Shown: positions 47,428 through 59,621, counted from the stretch's first letter. The stretch is DNA of 64,000 nucleotides from Craterostigma plantagineum (GCA_027422505.1 JAPQWV010000006.1:10406501-10470500); one strand, 5' to 3'. Notes: generated from the letters alone by a model not told the origin. Numbers and translations: made by a program.

Positions 47428-48176
47428 ATTTTCAGATAATATGGCAACCTGCTAAAATGGTACGGTGTATAGTTTAGATTGGTACTCCATAACTGGACAT
47501 TTTGGTAACGTATATACATGTTACCTGGTACGTAATATAAATACACAAAGATACTACATAACATAAATGTCCAATCGAACTGTGTCCCATAATGTATTTA
47601 GGTACGGTAACACAACATACAATGGTACGTAATATTCATAGGAAATGGTACGTCGTAACAGTTACATAAAAGAAAACCAAAATCTCGACGGATTAACCTC
47701 AATAACTATCAAATCCTAACATTCCACTCTTATATGGAGCTCATGGATAGCATTGATCTCCCAGATTTGGGATAAACCTTGAACAAACGCCCAAAATCGA
47801 TTAACCTAACCCAAACCAAAAGAAAAACTTACCTGACAAAATCAACCCCCAAAATCGAGAACCCAACGTTCAATAGGGTCTTCGATCCTTGTCCGGCACC
47901 GGCACGAGTAGATGGAGTTGGTCGGCAAGAAGAAATCGTCGACGGGGAGCTGAAGATCGGATTTTGCAGAGAAAAAAAAAGCTGAAATGAAAAGGGTATT
48001 TTCGTAATCTTAGGTGATTAGGTACCTAAGTGTAAAAATTTTATTCAACTGGGTACCTAGCTATAAAATAGTTCTGACAAGGTACCTAAGTGGCTGATTT
48101 TTTTCATATTGGGTATTTATGTGTAGATTTCCGTTGTTTAAATAATATAAATAATATTAAAATATAGTTTAAATAA

Positions 48177-48601
48177 GGGGTTTTTACACATAAGTACCTA
48201 TTTGGAAAAAAAAACTTAATTTAGTACCCAGTCAGGATTTTTTTATATGGTACCTAACAGAATAAAGTTTTTGCACATAGGTACCCGATCCCCGAAAGTA
48301 CACCAAACAACACATTTGAGTACCCTATCTCAACACATTTCGGTACCCTATATAACAGAAAATGGCACGACGTATGTTATATTTAGGTACGCCCTCACAC
48401 AGGCATGCCTGTAGGTACGACGTATGCTATATTTAGGTACCCTATATAAACGTGTTATAGTACGTAATATACACACAGGAAGGTACGATATGACTAAAGA
48501 AACTGGTAAAATTAAATCGGGTACCTATCTATAAAATTTTCTGACATGGGTAGTTATGTGTAAAAAAATTTTCCAATTGAATATTTTTCTATAGATTCAC
48601 C
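48177..48601. mobile_element. small non-autonomous Mutator-like element, 425 bp
   Basis: It is flanked by a perfect 9 bp duplication, TTTAAATAA (48168-48176 and 48602-48610). It begins GGGGTTTTTACACATAAGTACC and ends, read inward, GGTGAATCTATAG, both resembling the ends of the larger neighbour. The interior is rich in GGTACC/GGTACG. It sits only 34 bases from the right target copy of the larger element. Confidence 0.75.
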
Positions 48602-48831
48602 TTTAAATAATATAAATAATATTAGAAAATGTTGTTTAAATAATATAAATAATATTAAAATATAGTTTAAATAATATTAAAATAAATAAATTGATTTTTT
48701 AAAAAAGAAAAATTGTGACGGGGCAGGGAATCCCGGCGGGGACGGGGATGGGGACGATTTCATCCCCTTTGCCTCGCGGGGACGGGGACGGGGATTAGAT
48801 CCCGGCGCCCGCTCCGCCCCCATGAAAACTA

Positions 48832-49246
48832 AGGAATGAAGTGAAGCAATAGAGAGAGAAGTTGTGAATGGTGTTTGTACTTTGGCATTAAATTCGTGTA
48901 GTAGTACATTTCAATCTAACTTAGGAGTAGTAAACTAGCCGTCTCAACTGCCAACGACTTGTATCGAATTTTCTTGGTCAACTGTCTTGTGGCGTTTGTC
49001 TGTTCTTACCGTCTATCATACGCCATTGGAAAGCGATGTCATTTTCCTAATATTTTCTTTATATCGGTTTTCGACTTAAAGATACAAATTAAATTGACTA
49101 CAATTCCATGAATCATTCAAATTGTCTAATACTGTGTATCATTGATAGATATCAGATTTGAACAGATACAAAGTCAAAAAAAAAAAAAGGACAGGAATGG
49201 AATTCTAAACGGAAAAAAAAAAGAAAAAAAAAAGCAGTGTTGTAGC
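48832..49246. other. unassigned sequence
   Basis: No gene or repeat boundary seen; A-rich runs near 49170-49235. Confidence 0.3.
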
Positions 49247-49809
49247 CAAGGTTCTGAACCGGGTTTTTTCGAACCGGACATGATATTTTAGAGGTTTAAG
49301 GTTTAGTGGTTTAACCGGTATAAAACCGAAATCAAACCGGAGTTAAACGATATCTGTAGATTTAAAAATATATATTTTATGAATAAATCAATCAAGTTAA
49401 ATAAAAATACATATTTTTTGAACTTCTTCGAAATTATAGTGATAAAAAATTAAGGGGTAAAATTAATAAAAGTAAATTGCATTTGGGATTAAAATTAATT
49501 GACCCATGGGCTGTGAAGTATTAAATCTATCATGTGGGGGTCAAAGTTAAGTAGAATGAAAGTACTGGATTGATAAGTTAAAAATAATTATGAGGTTGAT
49601 AGAAATCGAACCCTGACTCAATTGAGAGATTTGCCACTACACCAGCCAGACATATCCGAAATTTCATTCGGTTTTATTGAATATTAAATACTTTGTTTTT
49701 TCTTTTTTTTAATTAAAGCAAAGACCGGACCGGAATCGGACCGGAATTTTGACCGGTCCGGTCGGAACCGGCCAAAACCGGCCGGTCCGATCCGGTCTTC
49801 AAAACCATG
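49247..49809. mobile_element. non-autonomous hAT-type element, 563 bp, perfect 8 bp target duplication
   Basis: GTTGTAGC flanks both sides (49239-49246 and 49810-49817). Ends read inward are CAAGGTTCTGAACCGG and CATGGTTTTGAAGACCGG. Subterminal regions are dense in ACCGG motifs and the middle is AT-rich. No transposase. A tRNA-like pair of boxes lies inside (see the next entry). Confidence 0.82.
49602..49644 (-). other. Pol III A-box and B-box-like pair inside the hAT element
   Basis: On the minus strand TGGTGTAGTGG (49644-49634) fits the A-box consensus, and GGTTCGATTTC (49612-49602) is close to the B-box. The spacing is as in a tRNA. No acceptor stem or cloverleaf could be completed, so this is a tRNA-like or SINE-like remnant, not a tRNA gene. 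Confidence 0.4.
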
Positions 49810-50011
49810 GTTGTAGCATACTAATTATCGTTCCTATATAAGCTAAGAGTGATATTCGATTCATATATAACATATATCGAATAAAAAGGCTAAATATTTT
49901 AATTGCATATATTTTTTACTACCCCACAAACATACATACAAAACACAAACGAAATCCACCACCTTTTTCTTTTCCACTTAATAACACACAACTCGCATTA
50001 ATTGTAAAAGA

Positions 50012-50985
50012 AAAAAGAGATAATTACATGTCAGGCCCATTTTATGTGTTTGCTTTATGTTTCAGGCCCCATTTATGTGCAAAATAGAGAAAAGTACCTA
50101 AATTGAATTTTCATTTAGAAATAAGGACCTAATCAATGATAAAAGACATGTTTGCCCACAAAAAACAAAAAAAAATTACGGATCATTGCCATCGTCTTAT
50201 TCAAACGTGCAAAGCAACTATGAAGAAGTGTAATACAGTGTACTTTAGACCCATGAGTGGTACTGTAGATCCATGAAGTGGTACGGGTGAACAGTGAAGT
50301 GGTACTTTAGACCCATGAGTGGTACTTGTGAACAGTGAAGTGGTACGGTAGACCCATGAAGTGGTACTGGTGAACAATGAAGTGGTACAGCATTGTAGAC
50401 CCATGAAGTGTAATGTTGAATATAGAAGAAGTGGTACTGAAGACCATGAAGTGGTACCGTTGGTCAGAGAATTGGTACAACGTTTTTAGACCGATGAAGT
50501 GGTACTGATTGAACAGAAAAGTGGTACAGCAGAACTCTTAAGTGTTTCTGCAGAATCGGGTAAATATTCATGGGTCTACAAACGCTGTACCACTTCTCTG
50601 TTGTACAGTACCACTTCTTCTGTGTTTAACATTGCCACTTCATGGGTCTACAATGCTGTACCACTTCTCTGTTCACCAGTACACTTCATGGGTCTATGGT
50701 ACCACTTCACTGTTCATCAGTACCACTTCACTGTTCATCAGTACCACTTCATGGGTCTACAGTACCACTTCATGGATCTATAATACCAATTCATGTAACA
50801 CTTCCTGTTGTGATAACTGATAACAGTATACTGAAATTTGATAACAGAACTAGGGGCGCTGGATACCACTTCATAACTGCTATTTTATAAGGGTATGTTC
50901 GTTCAACAACCTTAATTCTAACTTAAATTCTCAAATGGATCCTTTCTACTAATTTTTCACTGACAAAGGTCTGAGCTGTATAATA
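50012..50985. mobile_element. foldback element built on GTGGTAC motifs, possibly Mutator-related
   Basis: The ends, read inward, are roughly GATAATTACATGTCAGGCCC and TTATTATACAGCTCAGACC. Subterminal AGTACCTAAATTGAATTTT resembles AGGTACCTAGTTGAATTTT of the MULE at 43748. The centre is a long inverted repeat (separate entry). No target duplication was recognised. Confidence 0.4.
50217..50885. repeat. long inverted repeat, arms about 50217-50495 and 50575-50850
   Basis: The left arm repeats GTGGTAC..GTAGACCCATGAA and GTGGTACTGGTGAACA. The right arm carries the reverse complements in mirrored order (TACCACTTCATGGGTCTAC, TACCACTTCTCTGTTCACCAG). The arms are colinear over most of their length, including the unique AGCATTGTAGACC and AGAAGAAGTGGTAC segments, so this is a true foldback structure and not just shared motifs. 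Confidence 0.8.
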
Positions 50986-51047
50986 AAAATTAAACGTGTT
51001 TGAAATCCAGTCGACCCAAATAAAAATTAAAGCAAAAGAAGAATAAA

Positions 51048-54000
51048 ATCAAGGGACGGTTTGTGTTCAGGCCCTCCCCAATTTTAAACTTAGTCCTCAG
51101 GCCCTGTCAGAATATTTAGTTTTAAAGACCTACTTTTTGAAAATTTTAAAGCTAAAGACCCAAACTATGTTTTGACCAAAATACCCTTTATTAAGTGTTC
51201 CATGAAGTGGTATTCGACGCCAGTTTTATGTTACATAGATATAACGACTTGTTACCGCAAAACCATAAGTGTTACTTTAAAATGATAATATGTTACTTAT
51301 CGACAGTAAAATGTTTTTAACATAATTTATATTTATTTCTTCGGATAATCGAAACCTATTTTCGCAATGAATCGAGCAAAATCGACTGCCCCATCAACCA
51401 ATCAATTTCGGCATGTCACGTAGGATTTATTTTAGGATTGACGAAGTACGATGTAAGAATTGTAATGAATTTTTATATGGGTTCAAATTCGAGAAAAATC
51501 TGGCCAAATGGAACTAGATTTTCGCAGCAATTGCAGCTAAACGTGTGTATTCGAGGTACACATAGTTTGGGCGTTTCATAGGCTCTGTGAATTTTGAAAC
51601 AATTGTCACCTCATCAATGCTAAAGCGTATGTTGTGTGAAGCAAGTCGTATGGCAGGCATCGATTCATCTGGAATACGTGTTACTATTTTATGCATTATT
51701 ATTAGTAGGTTACGTCTTAACGTTATAACAGTATCAAGATACGTTACTCCATTACTCATAAACGATATTATTTTGTCCGACAAAGTGGTATCTTCTGACT
51801 TCGTTTTGTTTGTAATAAGTATAGATGTGGTATTTTTTGTCCAACATATGGTACTAAGAACAAAGTGGTCATGATACAAGGGGTAACTCATAATCGACTT
51901 CTTCGTTAATTGGCATTGAACTGTTACTACATTAAATAGAAGCGTTACTTGGATTGTCTAAAATTTTATATTATGACGTATTTTATTTTTCGTAAGTATT
52001 GATGTGGTATTTAGACCTGTTTCGTTAATTTTTGACATTGAACTGTTACTACCTGAAATTGAAGTGTTACTTGGTAAATCTAAAGTGGTATACTATGTCC
52101 TTCTACTGTTTTTCATAAGTATTGATATGGTATTTTTTAGCAGAACTGTTTCGAAAACTTTTGGGCGGGATATTGGTTTTGGATGGGTTTGGATGGATTT
52201 ACTTTACTTGCCAAATTTTGGGCGGAATTTGTGGATTGATTGGGTTAATTGGGCGGGATGTATGCCACGGTTGGGATTTTGGGCGGGATTGCTAAACCAG
52301 TGTAAATGTGTTACTAATAACTATATAACTGTTATGCATTAGTTAATGTGTTACAAATTAATGTAGTTGTCGCACCAAGGTTTAGGGTTATGTGTTTATG
52401 GAGATTAAGGTTTAAGGTTTCAGGATTTACGACATATAAACTGATACTTGAGGTTTAATTTTGAATTTTGATGGCATTCATGCTGAAATTCATATGTGAT
52501 GTTTCAATGAACAAAGTAATAGTTTATGTTTTGAATAACTATTGACCTCGAACATTCACTATCATCCACCTCAATCGAACAATGTAGCTTTTAAAGGAAT
52601 TTGGTGTGATAAATGCATCAAATCATACATTTACAAGATGTTAATCTTGTAAATCTCGAACAATGTGCATTTATGAACGAAATTAATCGGATTAGTAATG
52701 TGGTACTGAAAACCTATTATATGGTATCATTATTTGTAGACACGTTATTCGATAGGTTCGTATTGTTATTTTATAGCAAACATGTAATATTACGTGCGGG
52801 CAATCTGGTACTGGTGACGTTAACGAATCATCATGTTAATATTCCTTAAAAAATAACTTCGAGAATGTATCAAATACAGATTTACGACATATAAAATGAT
52901 ATTTGTGGTTTACTTTTGAACTTTGAATACGTTTGTGATAAAATTCGTAACGTTATGTCTCATTAAAAGAGATACTAGTGTATGTTGTGAAGGAAGAGTT
53001 ATATGTTTACATGATATTTCATCATATCATCTATTTCCATGAATGTCAATCTTATATAACCGAACGAAATGAATTTATGAACGAAATTTAATCGAAATAG
53101 TAATGTGGTATTGATTAGCTATTCTGTGTTACTTGTAGCTACAAATTTGTTATAAACTTTGCGTATATTGTTATTTTTTATCAGACATGTGGTATTATTT
53201 GCAGGCAATGTGGTAATATTAAGTTATTGTACTGTTAATATCTCTGCCAATCGTGAATTGTTACCCAGAATGCGTGAATTGTTACTCAGAATAAATGAAG
53301 TGTTAGCAACCAACTTTTTGATTGACAAACGTTCAAATATTAGGTATCATCAAAATTCTTCGTTATCACATTATCAACATTAATAATCTCATTCAATTAA
53401 AATGACTCGTGATCAAACTTAGTCGAATCTACCTTATTAGTTCATTAAAGTCGAGATTGTTTTTCAACAAGTATTAATCACATTATTCCATGATAAATTT
53501 CAGATTTTTTTCGTTATTTACATGAGAAATTGACATCGATTTAACCTTACTGTGTCACTTACGTTGGAGATTCGAGTGATTTCAATTTTATTTGGATGTC
53601 GAATTTTTTTACGATCTATTCCTCTTTGCCTTTACTAGGGTATTACACGTGTTATTTACGGGTGACGAGTCGTTATTATTTTCTCATTATATGTTCGTTT
53701 TGCGGATATATTGGTTATAAATATCAAGAAATATGGTATTATTGTTCCACGAATTGTTACCCAGAAAGCATAAAGTGTTATTCAGTAACCATTTTAATTA
53801 GCAAACGTTTACCGCTTAGATCTCATCAAAATTCTTCGTTATTCCATGATTAACATCAATAATTGTCGTTGATAACTAAGGCACATGATGAAATTGTGTC
53901 GAATTTACATTATTCCGGTCATTAAAGTCGAGATTTCACCATATTGAACGAAATTCCGAATTATGTTTGGAGCATTCGTGCTTTATGAACTTCGAAAATT

Positions 54001-54100
54001 CTCTTTGATTATGAAGACCCATAAAAAATCGAAGCCTATACAACCTTTTGGTGTTAGTAACTTCCGAATAATAGTACGCTAGCTCGTCAAAGGTATAATT
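51048..54100. other. AT-rich region with recurring TGGTAT/TGTTAC motifs, no gene
   Basis: The left edge (GTTCAGGCCC...CTCAGGCCC, then AAAGACCCAAACTATG and CAAAATACCC) resembles the end of the foldback element at 50012 and may be another terminal repeat. Inside, GTGGTATT, TGTTACTT and AATTGTTACCCAGAA recur. Two passages at about 53230-53400 and 53740-53860 are similar to each other (TGTTACCCAGAA...CAAACGTT...CATCAAAATTCTTCGTTA). Probably another old repeat-filled element; the right end was not found. Confidence 0.35.
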
Positions 54101-54267
54101 AATCTCCTTCCAGATAGATACATAGATAGAAATATAGAATAGACTATTGCACGATGGACGACCCTATTTTCAAAGTCTAAAGTGTCCTAATTCAAACATT
54201 GGAATAGGACGACAACAAAAGCATATTTTGAACACATGTTTGAAAAATTTATCACAAGAAAAACAAT

Positions 54268-55569
<1,302 letters not shown>

Positions 55570-55640
55570 GGCCGATGATTTCTTCTTTTTTTTTTAATTG
55601 TAATAAATTCGGGAAAAAGAGGAGTGGAATAAAAGGAAAG

Positions 55641-55646
55641 AGTCAA
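55641..55646 (-). promoter_or_regulatory. W-box upstream of the WRKY start codon
   Basis: TTGACT on the minus strand, 72 bases upstream of the ATG. It may be within the 5' UTR. Group IId genes are often regulated by WRKY factors through such sites. Confidence 0.4.
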
Positions 55647-55868
55647 AGGGGCTAATGCTGAAGTGATGGCGCTGTTAAATAAAGAGATTGATGATGACGA
55701 AAAAAAAAATAGGGGGAAAAAGAAAAAAGAAAAAGAGAAAAGTGAGAGGTGTGTTTGTGTTTTGTGGGAAAGTGAAAACAAACCGTCACACACAGTAGGT
55801 AGGCGACTGACCTGTCACTTTAATCCAACCCAACAACGTCGTCGTTTTGCGTTTACGCGTCTACCCTT

Positions 55869-55874
55869 GGTCAA
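55869..55874 (-). promoter_or_regulatory. W-box about 300 bases upstream of the WRKY gene
   Basis: TTGACC on the minus strand. A long CT-rich stretch lies between this site and the ATG (about 55680-55750 on the minus strand), typical of plant leaders. Confidence 0.45.
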
Positions 55875-55882
55875 CATTTAGG

Positions 55883-56427
55883 TGCGAAAATTAGATTGCT
55901 CCAAACCAAACTCTAATATGATTATACCTATATTATAACATATTTATTGTGATTAAGTGTTAAATTAAGATAAATGTTATATATTGACTTTAAGAATATT
56001 AATAGTTATATAAAGATAAAGTATATGACAATGTATGAAATACTTTGTTTACAATGTAATTCTAATAACCTATCTATACTACAAAAATGTCACTTTCACA
56101 AAACGGACGACGATGAATTCCATTAAATCAACACAGAAAAGGCCATTCATAAATTGAGAGGCACATCTCAACTGATCTTATTGTGAGGGGCTCGATTATT
56201 GAATGTATTGTTTGGTGTATGAAAGGTAATAACTGACCATTATTCATGGGAGGTTGTAGTAGAGTCTGTTGTCATTAATTAGAGAAGCCCAGATGTCGGC
56301 ATATCATAGAGGATTGAGTCGTATCGATGTCGCGAGTGACTGCAAGAATGTTATAGCCAAACTCTGGCAGTAATGAAAGGAATTCAAAGATTGAAAATAT
56401 TCAACATGAGTTCTATTCGTTGTGTAT
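55883..56427. other. intergenic AT-rich sequence upstream of the WRKY gene
   Basis: No gene or repeat was recognised; it may hold distal promoter elements. Confidence 0.4.
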
Positions 56428-57142
56428 GTTAGATTTCGATTTACTCTTGTGATTTGACGATCAATGTCGTAGTTCTTTATCTAGCCAACACATTAAGGGG
56501 TTTTGTTTCCGATCATCCAACATTATGTTGATAATCACATCAGCGTGACGTGAATATCACAGTGATGTGATCATGGTGATATATCATCATGAACATGGTG
56601 ATATATCATCAATGTCTTTGTTTTGGGGTGATATTTCATTTTGCATATTAATGTGATAATGGAATATTGTGTTTGTTTAATCGCAGTGATGTACGGGTGA
56701 TATTGTGTAAATATCATATTTAAACTTATGTATCTTATGTAGTAAAAGTGTTTTAATATGTACATTTGAGGTAATATTTAACGTGTTAGATTTCGATTTA
56801 CTCTTGTGCTTTGACGATCAATGTCGTAGTTCTTTATCTAGCCAAACACATTAAGGGGTTTTGTTTCCGATCATCCAACATTACGTTGATACTCACATCA
56901 GCGTGACGTGAATATCACAGTGATGTGATCATGGTGATATATCATCATGAACATGGTGATATATCATCAATGTCTTTGTTTTGGGGTGATATTTCATTTT
57001 GCATATCAATGTGATAATGGAATATCGTGTTTGTTTAATCGCAGTGATGTACGGGTGATATTGTGTAAATATCATATTTAAACTTATGTATCTTATGTAG
57101 TAAAAGTGTTTTAATATGTACATTTGAGGTAATATTTAACGT
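56428..57142. repeat. direct tandem duplication, two units of 357-358 bp
   Basis: Unit 1 (56428-56784) and unit 2 (56785-57142) are nearly identical, differing by a handful of substitutions and a single-base insertion. Each unit contains about 70 bases of flanking sequence followed by the first 288 bases of the PIF/Harbinger element. The minus-strand open frames within are mirror copies and look non-coding. Confidence 0.92.
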
Positions 57143-57699
57143 GGTAGTTGGTAATATTTGAAAATCAAGTACTCAATTTAATGATTAATTATAAGCATAT
57201 TATATAATTCATCAATAGAATTATTATATTTGTTTGGCTTTAAACATAGAAATTTTACCAATTATTAATTATAAGTATTTTATATAACTCTTCAATATAA
57301 TTATTTTATTTTTTAAGCTTTAATAGATTAATTAATTATTAATTATAAGTATTTTCTATAATCCTTCAACATAGTTTTTATTTTTTAAGCATTAAATATA
57401 AATTTTTTATTTAAATATGTTGGTTAAGTAATATAAAATTGGACTAAAGTATATAAGGAATGAATGTTAAAAGAACACGAATAATTTTATCAAGAAATAT
57501 TGAAAACATCACTCCATCATGGTGATGGAGGATCACCCTGCTTTTTGGCGGTGATCCAAAAGCTGGAATATCACCCCGTTTTCATCGCCTCGGTGATCCT
57601 CCATCACGGTGATATCCACGCTAAACAAACGCGGTGATTAGGAAGCAATGGAAAGATCACGGTGATGCTTTGGAGAATCATCCCAAAACAAACACCCCC
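56497..57699. mobile_element. non-autonomous PIF/Harbinger element (845 bp) with a duplicated left end
   Basis: The left terminus GGGGTTTTGTTTCCGATCATCC occurs twice (56497 and 56855), each preceded by TAA. The right terminus, read inward, is GGGGGTGTTTGTTTTGGGATGATTC and is followed by TAA (57700-57702). A TAA/TTA 3 bp target duplication and GGG(G/C)..GTTTG ends are standard for PIF/Harbinger and its Tourist-type derivatives. The interior is rich in GGTGATATNTCA motifs and has no transposase. The original element is 56855-57699 (or its first-copy equivalent). Confidence 0.78.
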
Positions 57700-57863
57700 T
57701 AACTGTGATGGGAAGCATCTAGTGCACCTTCAAAAGAACTGACAAACTTACTATTATATAGATAATAAAATATATGCTTTTAAGGTAATAAATACAATAA
57801 TTCATCATTCGACAAATAGTATTATATAAAAGATGAATTCGGTGCTAATCTTAAGTGATCACC

Positions 57864-58170
57864 TTGCGTGGGAACCTTTGACTTGGCACTTATTCGTGCG
57901 ATGTCAACATCTCACATGGCCATCCGATGTTATTTCATTTTAATTGACACCTTCAAGGTATCATTGATCGACATTGCGAATGTTGGTGTGGTATCGCCTT
58001 ACATAACGCATGCTATGTGTTGATGAAACAAGTCAATATGCCACATCAGCACCCGAGATATCGATCAATGGCACCTTGAAGGTGTCAATTAAAACGACAT
58101 AACTTTGGATGTCAATGTTGGATGTTGTCATGACACGAATCGTTGCCACATCAACAGGTGCCCACGCAAG
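57864..58170. repeat. foldback repeat, arms about 135 bp
   Basis: The left arm (about 57864-57998) and right arm (about 58035-58170) are inverted copies. Shared blocks are CTTGCGTGGGNACCT, TTTTAATTGACACCTTCAAGG and ATTGATCGA. A short loop contains ACATAACGCATGCTATGT. It resembles a MITE, but no family-specific terminus or target duplication was recognised. Confidence 0.7.
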
Positions 58171-58189
58171 AGTTGTCCACATAAACTTT

Positions 58190-59615
58190 GAATTAGATAT
58201 TATCCTTAAACCATTAATGATAGGTGGAATAGCTCTTCAACTTATATAATAGTAATATCGCCATGATTAATCAACGTAGGACACATGTAAGTTATCTCCT
58301 TTAACACTCGAGTTTCATATGTGATCCCTTTTTTTCTTTAAATCGAATGTGATCATTTTGTTTCGACCCGCCGCTATATTTCAAATCTTAGCAAAGAACC
58401 TCACCTCAACAAGGTTCATTGAAGTATACCCGCAATCCATGCCGATGCGAGTTTGATTCATGATTGTTATTGGATTGTGTTTTATTTCAAACTTCCTTTA
58501 CTTCAACTAATCAAATGCAACAATAATACAATGAAAAATATGTAATAGAATGCATATAGTCCGTAAATGGCGTCTAACGATCTCACGTTAGGCTTTTCAA
58601 CCCCAGATTACGAGTAAATCAAATGTTACTTTGGGAGGAGATGATTCGACTCATTCGATTTAGTCCATGCAGCTGTTCGATTTTGATTTTTCAGAACTCG
58701 TTTTCTTGACGTTACTTTTGTTATGTTCCGACGCAAGTTAATAAAATATAAAAGTATCTTGACGTCGGGGTATATAACAATATCTCGATAGCCTGCAAAG
58801 CATGGTTTGGACAAAGAAAAAGGCGAAGACTTAAATGTGACGATAGAGAATAAATCTTTTGTTGAGATTACGAGGCTTTGACTTTTATGTAAGAAAGGGA
58901 TGGTTAATATCTTTTATTTTACCAATACACGATTAACCACATTTAACTGAATCGTTAAAGTTAATCTCTTCCTGGATTCGTAGTATTTTTTACCCGTTCG
59001 TTTATAATAATAAGAAAATAGTAAGTTCATTTTTTTCGCTAATGTTACGAGACAAAACTTGGAGAGGAAATTCCAAAGACAAGTTACGACTTTTGTCGGG
59101 ATTCCGACCATAAGTCAACAAAAGGAACGTAATTCACTTGGCTTTATTAATCAATCTGCGACAGAGGTCTTGAGAATATGTAAAAGAAACAATTATTCTT
59201 TCATTATTAATTAAAAGCAGGCTGCGTTCCCTTTTCTTTACTCATTTGATAAACTTGGATTAGAAATTATTCCTATTTGAAAATTATTATTCAACTGCCG
59301 AGAGTTAATATGACGCAACGCGACTTTGACCCAGACCAAAAATTGAAGTTTACTTTTACTTGCATTTTACGTCTGTTACAGAAACTGCCAACGATATTCA
59401 GTTAATGAGCAGGCCCAACATGGGCCCAATACGAAGAAGCGTTTGACAAAAATGTTCTACTTTCCATAGAAAGCCCATCAATCTTTGGTCCTCTGTTTCG
59501 TGGAATATCATTTTCTTGTTTTGATTTTGAATTCTATTGTATTGTTATAAAACAACAAAACATGTCTAACGCGTGCATGAAAGTATCTTCTGTAACAACG
59601 GCTAAGGAAGAAAAG
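58190..59615. other. intergenic sequence, nothing recognised
   Basis: Two minus-strand open stretches of 62 and 65 codons (58814 and 59111) show no domain or codon pattern suggesting a gene. Confidence 0.35.
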
Positions 59616-59621
59616 TGCCCT

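Larger units (their letters stand above)
43748..48132 (-). mobile_element. Mutator-like element (MULE), 4.4 kb, with GTACC-rich interior
   Basis: It is flanked by a perfect GTTGTTTAAA direct repeat (43738-43747 and 48133-48142), fitting the 9-11 bp target duplication of Mutator elements. The ends, read inward, are GGGGATTCAACACTTAAATACC and GGAAATCTACACATAAATACC. Weaker similarity runs over about 110 bp, including AGGTACC blocks. Both ends lead into exon-like sequence with GGTAAGT donor-like sites (about 44070 plus, 47832 minus). Only a possible N-terminal transposase exon was found; no catalytic domain. The interior is mostly repeats centred on GTACC. Confidence 0.65.
43525..48831. mobile_element. 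hAT-type element of the 8719 family, split by two Mutator-like insertions
   Basis: The left end is TAGGGTTGTCAATGGGGCGG. The right end, read inward, contains GGAGCGGG..GGATCTAATCCCCG and matches the left end of the element at 8719, so this copy is inverted relative to it. After removal of the two nested insertions about 0.5 kb remains, close to the 401 bp of the first copy. Flanking 8-mers do not match (ATGTTGAA and AGGAATGA), and the rightmost bases are degraded. The outer family match is clear; the exact right boundary is not. Confidence 0.65.

Noticed and set aside
48832..48839. 8 bp target duplication for the split hAT element at 43525-48831
   Set aside because: Flanking 8-mers ATGTTGAA and AGGAATGA do not match; the right terminus is degraded.
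49602..49644. A functional tRNA gene
   Set aside because: Only A- and B-box-like sequences are present; acceptor, D, anticodon and T stems could not be completed.
50499..50890. Overlapping open frames of 82-94 codons with repeated F-M-G-L-Q-Y-type blocks
   Set aside because: They are translations of the GTGGTAC inverted repeat in several frames, which is expected from repeats without stops.
51514..51891. 125-codon minus-strand frame as a gene
   Set aside because: No recognisable domain, no supporting splice or start context, and it overlaps a repeat-like AT-rich region; another frame on the plus strand is equally open.
56571..57123. Two near-identical 64-codon minus-strand frames
   Set aside because: They arise from the 358 bp tandem duplication in a non-autonomous transposon; no domain, AT-driven composition.
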